This document shows positions 59,151 through 63,210 of a stretch of DNA of 63,210 bases, piece by piece. A program made the translations under genes and the position numbers. The first letter of the stretch is position 1. Each line of letters begins with the position of its first letter. The stretch covers positions 1-63,210 of the forward strand of contig JAFUBA010000106.1 of the NCBI GenBank assembly GCA_017460395.1, given 5' to 3'. Source of the stretch: Clostridia bacterium (GTDB lineage: Bacteria > Bacillota > Clostridia > Christensenellales > Aristaeellaceae). Under the pieces are notes generated by a model, which had not been told where the DNA came from, did not search any database, and saw only the letters and a program-made list of their open reading frames with translations.

Positions 59151-60221
59151 ATGGCTGTTAAAGTTGCTATCAATGGCTTTGGCCGTATCGGTCGTCTGGC
59201 TTTCCGTCAGATGTTCGGTGCAGAAGGCTATGAAATCGTAGCCATCAACGATCTGACGAGCCCGAAGATGCTTGCTCATCTGCTGAAGTATGACACTGCA
59301 CAGAAGGGTTATTGTGGTGTGATCGGTGAGAATAAGCACACCGTATCCTCAAAAGAGCCCGAGTTCGAAGAAGATGGAAAGACCGTGAAGGTTCCTGGTT
59401 CCATCACCGTCGACGGAAAAGAGATCACCATCTACGCTGAGCCCAAGGCTGCGAACCTGCCTTGGAAAGCACTGGATGTTGATGTTGTCCTGGAGTGCAC
59501 TGGCTTCTATACCAGCAAGGCAAAGAGCCAGGCTCATATTGATGCTGGCGCCAAGAAGGTTGTCATTTCTGCACCTGCCGGCAACGACCTGCCCACTGTT
59601 GTTTACAATGTGAACAACAATATCCTGAAGGCAGATGACACCATCATTTCTGCCGCTTCTTGCACCACCAACTGCCTGGCTCCCATGGCTAAGGCTCTGA
59701 ATGATGCATTCCCGATCGTAAGTGGCATCATGACAACTGTTCATGCATATACTGGCGATCAGATGATCCTGGATGGCCCCCATCGTAAGGGTGATCTCCA
59801 GCGTGCTCGCGCAGGCGCAGCCAACATCGTGCCCAACAGCACTGGTGCTGCAAAGGCAATCGGTCTTGTCATTCCTGAACTTAATGGCAAGCTGATCGGT
59901 TCTGCACAGCGTGTGCCCGTTCCCACCGGATCTACCACTATTCTTGTGGCTGTTGTGAAGGGCAAGGATGTCACCAAGGAAGCTATCAATGATGCAATGA
60001 AGGCTCAGTCTTCTGAATCCTTCGGTTACACCACTGAAAAGCTGGTTTCCTCCGATATCATCGGTATGACCTATGGTTCTCTGTTTGATGCAAATCAGAC
60101 CATGGTTACCAAGATCGATGATGACACCTATCAGGTGCAGGTTGTGTCTTGGTATGACAACGAGAACAGCTATACCAGCCAGATGGTTCGTACCATCAAG
60201 TACTTCGCTGAACTGAAGTAA
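59151..60221 (+). CDS. gap: Glyceraldehyde-3-phosphate dehydrogenase
   Basis: Oxidises glyceraldehyde 3-phosphate with NAD+ in glycolysis. The 356 residues show [17 protein letters not shown], catalytic Cys in [32 protein letters not shown] and [16 protein letters not shown]. An insert near residues 60-90 ([17 protein letters not shown]) makes it longer than the usual 335. AAGGAGG precedes ATG 59151. Codon use is more G+C-rich than the neighbouring genes, as expected of a highly expressed gene. It is monocistronic. Confidence 0.97.
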   Translation: MAVKVAINGFGRIGRLAFRQMFGAEGYEIVAINDLTSPKMLAHLLKYDTAQKGYCGVIGENKHTVSSKEPEFEEDGKTVKVPGSITVDGKEITIYAEPKAANLPWKALDVDVVLECTGFYTSKAKSQAHIDAGAKKVVISAPAGNDLPTVVYNVNNNILKADDTIISAASCTTNCLAPMAKALNDAFPIVSGIMTTVHAYTGDQMILDGPHRKGDLQRARAGAANIVPNSTGAAKAIGLVIPELNGKLIGSAQRVPVPTGSTTILVAVVKGKDVTKEAINDAMKAQSSESFGYTTEKLVSSDIIGMTYGSLFDANQTMVTKIDDDTYQVQVVSWYDNENSYTSQMVRTIKYFAELK

Positions 60222-60273
60222 TGAATAGAAGATGATCCAAATCCGATTTTGGATTGATATCTTCTGAATCTAT

Positions 60274-60306
60274 ATACCTCCACTCTTGTTATGAGAGTGG
60301 AGGTAT
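60274..60306 (+). terminator. Intrinsic terminator of gap
   Basis: Perfect 13-base stem (ATACCTCCACTCT and complement), 7-base loop, then TATTAATAATT. Confidence 0.85.
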
Positions 60307-60373
60307 TATTAATAATTAGTAATAAATAGTAATTTATATTAAAACAAAATAATGAAAAACTGAAAAAAAGCTC

Positions 60374-60401
60374 TTGCATAAAATACAATTTTCACTATAA
60401 T
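60374..60401 (+). promoter_or_regulatory. Promoter of rpsF-rpsR
   Basis: TTGCAT (60374-60379), 16-base spacer, perfect TATAAT (60396-60401). Transcription would start near 60408. Confidence 0.75.
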
Positions 60402-60404
60402 CAA

Positions 60405-60467
60405 TCCTCGGCACATCCTTGCGCTGCAAAACAGCAGCGCCGATAAGTCCGTGAGGAGGTGAAAGAA
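60405..60467 (+). promoter_or_regulatory. Candidate S6:S18 autoregulatory leader of rpsF
   Basis: The short 5' leader folds: GCGCTG (60421-60426) pairs with CAGCGC, adjoining CCG, and CCT/CAC near the 5' end can pair with GTG/AGG beside the ribosome binding site. Bacterial rpsF leaders with an exposed CCG bind the S6:S18 complex and repress translation. The match here is in layout only. Confidence 0.4.
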
Positions 60468-60875
60468 ATGAATAGGTACGAGTTGACCTATATCATCGAC
60501 ACCGCAGTGGAAGATACTGCTCGCAAGGATCTGGTGGAAAGAATTTCCAATCTGATCACTGTGAATGGTGGCGAAGTGGAAAAGGTCGATGAGACATGGG
60601 GAAAGCGTCGTCTGGCGTATGCTATCAACTACAAGACTGAAGGTTGGTACGTACTGGTGACGTTCAAGGCTCCTGAAGAACTGCCCCGTGAGCTTCAGCG
60701 TAACCTGCGCAATATCGAGCATGTTATCCGCTACTTGGTAGTCAAGCTCGAAGAAAAGCGCAGCAATGTGAAGCCCCGTGCGGTCCGTCCCCAGGTCGTA
60801 GCAGAAGAGGAACCCAAAGCAGAAGAATCTGCTGAGGTAAAGCCTGCTGAAGCTGCCGACACTGATGCTGTGTAA
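60468..60875 (+). CDS. rpsF: 30S ribosomal protein S6
   Basis: The 135 residues begin [20 protein letters not shown]; an in-frame GTG upstream is inside the ribosome binding site, so ATG 60468, seven bases after GGAGGT, is chosen. The body has [15 protein letters not shown] and ends in a long Glu/Ala/Lys tail of about 35 residues beyond the usual S6 domain. S6 binds S18 in the 30S platform. rpsR follows after 44 bases. Confidence 0.97.
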   Translation: MNRYELTYIIDTAVEDTARKDLVERISNLITVNGGEVEKVDETWGKRRLAYAINYKTEGWYVLVTFKAPEELPRELQRNLRNIEHVIRYLVVKLEEKRSNVKPRAVRPQVVAEEEPKAEESAEVKPAEAADTDAV

Positions 60876-60919
60876 GGATCAGAAAAGGGACTGCAAATTT
60901 TGAAAGGAGGAGCAACGTC

Positions 60920-61177
60920 ATGTCTGAGGAACGTGTTGAGAAGAGACCGCGTCCGCGTGGTGGTCGTCGTCCCCATCGCAAGGTCTGCAGCTTTTGCGTA
61001 GACAAGATCGAGTATATCGATTACAAGGACATCAACCATCTTCGCCGTTATGTAAACGAGCGTGGCAAGATTCTTCCTCGCCGTATGACTGGTAACTGTG
61101 CCAAGCATCAGCGTCAGCTGAGCGAGGCCATCAAGCGTGCTCGTGCCATCGCGCTGATGCCCTATACGGTTGAGTAA
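60920..61177 (+). CDS. rpsR: 30S ribosomal protein S18
   Basis: The 85 residues contain [20 protein letters not shown] and [18 protein letters not shown], the family core; Cys residues of the zinc-binding form are present (CSFC). AAAGGAGG precedes the ATG. The ssb gene that normally separates rpsF and rpsR in Bacillota is absent, with only 44 bases between them. The unit ends in a strong terminator. Confidence 0.98.
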   Translation: MSEERVEKRPRPRGGRRPHRKVCSFCVDKIEYIDYKDINHLRRYVNERGKILPRRMTGNCAKHQRQLSEAIKRARAIALMPYTVE

Positions 61178-61202
61178 GAAGTCTATCTCTGGAAGATGAC
61201 TT

Positions 61203-61232
61203 AAAAACGCCTTACAAATGTAAGGCGTTTTT
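61203..61232 (+). terminator. Intrinsic terminator of rpsF-rpsR
   Basis: A perfect 13-base stem (AAAAACGCCTTAC / GTAAGGCGTTTTT) with an AAAT loop and T-run. The A-rich 5' flank also lets it serve the opposite strand. Confidence 0.92.
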
Positions 61233-61286
61233 TATATTCAAAATAGTATAAAAAATATTAGTTAAATATAAATCATTATATGTAAT

Positions 61287-62627
61287 TCAGATTTTCTTAA
61301 ATAGAACGATGGTTTCGACATCACTTGTCCAAGCAAACATATCAACACAGGTTATATGACATAATTTGTATCCCTGCTGAATAATTAATGCGGCATCGCG
61401 AGCAAGTGTGGCAGGATTACAGGAAACATAGATCAGTCTATCAGCAGCAGTAGAACAAATTGATTGAATCACAATAGGGTCGAGGCCTTTTCTCGGAGGA
61501 TCAACAACAATGACAGAAATATCTTTGTGCTGGTGAACGAAAGAAGGAAGAACATCTTCAGCAGCACCCTGATAAAAAATAACAGAGTCAATACCATTTT
61601 TGATAGCGTTTAAGCGCGCATTTTCGATTGCTTGAGGAACAATTTCGATCCCATAAACATGTTGACAATATTGAGACATGGTCAGAGAGATAGTGCCGAC
61701 ACCACAATATACATCCAGAGCAATATCATTCTCAGATAAGTCCGCATATTGAATGATCTTCTGATACAGCTTTTCGGTCTGAATAGTATTTACCTGAAAA
61801 AAAGAAGCAGAAGAAATATGAAATTTCAGAGATCCTAATTGCATGGCAATCGTTCCAGATCCATAGACTGTTCGATACGATCGACCGAGTATAACATTAG
61901 TAGGAGAATTATTAATATTGATAACAAGACTTGTAACAGACAAGGCTTTGAGTTTACGAATCAGATCATCTGCAGCAGGAAGGGAGTCAGACGTACAGAC
62001 AAGCGTTACCAATGATTCCCCAAGAGTATTTGTCCGAATAACGATATGTCGTAAAAAACCTGAGCCATCAGATTCTTGATAAGGATCAATATGATAAGAT
62101 GTAATCCATCTTCGTATTGTTTCAATAATCTTTTCAGAAGGATCGCTGGCGTTCACGCAGTGATCTGTTGGTATAATTCTGTGGCTGCGCTCTGCATAAA
62201 AACCAATAAGGGGCTGATCTGAAGTTCCAGATACAGGAAAAGATGATTTATTTCTATAATGAAAAGGAGAATCCATGCCAATAATATCTGGTAATTCAAT
62301 AGGAATATGACCGATAGAGGAAAAGCAATGTTGAACCTGCTGCTGCTTATAGGTAAGAGTGTCGCGATACTGAATATGTCGACATGAGCAACCGCCACAT
62401 TGAGGATAGTGTAAGCAATTGGTCGTCTGGCGACAGGGAGATGTATTTGTAAGTTCAAGAAGCTTTCCGTAGCAGTAATGTTTTTGAACCTTTATGATTC
62501 TTACATTTCCTGTCTCTCCTGGTAGCATCCCTGGAACAAAAACTACCTGTCCTTCATGGCGACAGACACCTTCCATATTTGCACCAATGGAAGCACATTC
62601 CATATGGATAATACTGTTCTTTATCAT
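61287..62627 (-). CDS. rlmD: 23S rRNA (uracil-C5)-methyltransferase, RlmD/RumA type
   Basis: SAM-dependent m5U methyltransferase. The 446 residues carry an iron-sulphur motif LHYPQCGGCSCRH (part of C-X5-C-G-G-C-X-C), SAM motif DVYCGVGTISL, VIVVDPPRKGLD with VSCNPATLARD including the catalytic Cys. The Gram-positive enzyme may be RlmCD-like and act at U747 and U1939. ATG 62627 is preferred because AAGGA precedes it; an upstream ATG at 62693 lacks a site. A TRAM domain is at the N-terminus. Confidence 0.93.
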   Translation of the reverse strand: MIKNSIIHMECASIGANMEGVCRHEGQVVFVPGMLPGETGNVRIIKVQKHYCYGKLLELTNTSPCRQTTNCLHYPQCGGCSCRHIQYRDTLTYKQQQVQHCFSSIGHIPIELPDIIGMDSPFHYRNKSSFPVSGTSDQPLIGFYAERSHRIIPTDHCVNASDPSEKIIETIRRWITSYHIDPYQESDGSGFLRHIVIRTNTLGESLVTLVCTSDSLPAADDLIRKLKALSVTSLVININNSPTNVILGRSYRTVYGSGTIAMQLGSLKFHISSASFFQVNTIQTEKLYQKIIQYADLSENDIALDVYCGVGTISLTMSQYCQHVYGIEIVPQAIENARLNAIKNGIDSVIFYQGAAEDVLPSFVHQHKDISVIVVDPPRKGLDPIVIQSICSTAADRLIYVSCNPATLARDAALIIQQGYKLCHITCVDMFAWTSDVETIVLFKKI

Positions 62628-62994
62628 ATCCAAATCCTTCACAAACAGAACTTCTGAAACTGAAACCAAAAGGATTGTAACAGACTGAAACAAAAATACA
62701 AGAATTTGTGTGTTCGTGCTATAAGGGGATGATTATGAAGGTTACTGTTCACGGCTCTACCAGGCACCATTTTGAAAAAATGGCACTCTAAAAGGAGGCC
62801 GTCCATATAGCAAACAGGCCCCTATGCCGTTTCTGACGCAAGTGTCAGCCCTGTCTCGTAGCAGAGTGTCTGGCACCTCCATATTCGCACTCGGAGGGTT
62901 CCACTTGCTTTGTGCTCTTGGGAACCCTCCTATTCAGTTGTCCCGCATCATGTGTCCTTACATCCCAGTAGCTGTGGTACCTGCTGCTGCACCA
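62628..62994. other. Non-coding stretch between rlmD and the partial right-edge gene
   Basis: About 370 bases, AT-rich to about 62740, then clearly richer in G+C. Contains a short hairpin CCATTTT/AAAATGG (62767-62783) and a 10-base stem GGAGGGTTCC/GGAACCCTCC (62893-62902, 62921-62930). The compositional step near 62750 could be the edge of an insertion, but no inverted repeat pair was proven. Confidence 0.5.
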
Positions 62995-63210
62995 TCAGCA
63001 CACTCCTGTAACTGGGGGTTTCTTTGTGCCGGACACATGTGGCTTTTCCTTTGCAAAGTATTCCTTGGATTTCTCGAACAGATTTTCACCCCGCTTTATA
63101 TCTGTCTCCAGTATGGTCAGGCAATCACACAAATTGATGTGCGCCTCACGACTCCTATACCCCATTGATGCGATAGAAGCTCTTTTGTACTCTCTCGCAC
63201 ACCGCTCCGC
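62995..63210 (-). CDS. C-terminal end of an unrecognised protein (5' part beyond window)
   Basis: In the minus frame entering at the right edge, 71 residues are open to a TGA at 62995-62997: AERCAREYKRASIASMGYRS at the start, then IKRGENLFEKSKEYFAKEKP, ending VTGVC. Composition is protein-like and richer in G+C than neighbouring genes. Family not recognised; a transposase or recombinase C-terminus is possible given the composition shift. Confidence 0.5.
   Translation of the reverse strand, partial: AERCAREYKRASIASMGYRSREAHINLCDCLTILETDIKRGENLFEKSKEYFAKEKPHVSGTKKPPVTGVC

Noticed and set aside
62824-63168. 114-codon plus-strand frame at the right edge
   Set aside because: Cys/Pro/Ser-rich shadow composition; the minus frame entering at the edge reads far more like protein.

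Overview
The window looks like chromosomal DNA of a low-oxygen Bacillota bacterium, most likely a member of the Clostridia. Three things point that way: strong AGGAGG-type ribosome binding sites, a T-box leader in front of leuS, and neighbourhoods such as ylxM-ffh-rpsP-khpA. lysA implies diaminopimelate metabolism. A beta-galactosidase, a secreted GH30 glycosidase and a polysaccharide-deacetylase-like protein fit a gut or rumen carbohydrate user, but the habitat is inference. No tRNA or rRNA genes and no CRISPR array were seen.

Region 1 (1-17 kb): the 5' two thirds of secA (minus strand), then ylxM-ffh-rpsP-khpA (signal recognition particle and ribosome), pcp, map, a PflX-like radical SAM protein, a DUF5688 protein, a minus-strand trmD-rimM group, pfkA, gdhA, dut-rsmA, pepC and a lone sce7726-like protein. 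Region 2 (17-34 kb): lacZ, recA, a transglutaminase-like protein, aroE-aroQ, a NodB-like protein and a GH30 enzyme on plus. A tightly packed minus-strand run follows: metallophosphoesterase-like protein, MATE exporter, membrane protein, rsuA, methyltransferase, C-S lyase, acyltransferase. Region 3 (34-49 kb): T-box-leuS, a secreted protein of unknown role, an AraC regulator, xpt, argS, a VanY-type carboxypeptidase, a serine beta-lactamase-like protein, then fructokinase-lysA-cas6e (the last an orphan CRISPR-RNA-endonuclease homologue) and gpmI.

Region 4 (49-63 kb) looks like the replication-origin neighbourhood: smc, a 493-bp AT-rich gap with DnaA boxes, dnaN, recF, three perfect parS sites (TGTTTCACGTGAAACA) scattered through about 2.4 kb of decayed and mobile DNA, a metallo-beta-lactamase-fold protein, gap, rpsF-rpsR and an RlmD/RumA-type methyltransferase. 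dnaA, gyrB, gyrA, parA, parB and the usual ssb between rpsF and rpsR are absent from the window. Base composition falls steeply toward this region: single 60-base lines counted by hand give 41 G+C in lacZ, 34 and 19 at the start and end of smc, and 14 in recF.

The most unusual points are the solitary Cas6e-family protein, with Gln where the catalytic His is expected; a DnaA-box/parS origin region that lacks dnaA and is littered with transposon debris; a 486-bp element with perfect 14-bp terminal inverted repeats between parS sites; and a metallophosphoesterase-fold protein that has lost several metal ligands.
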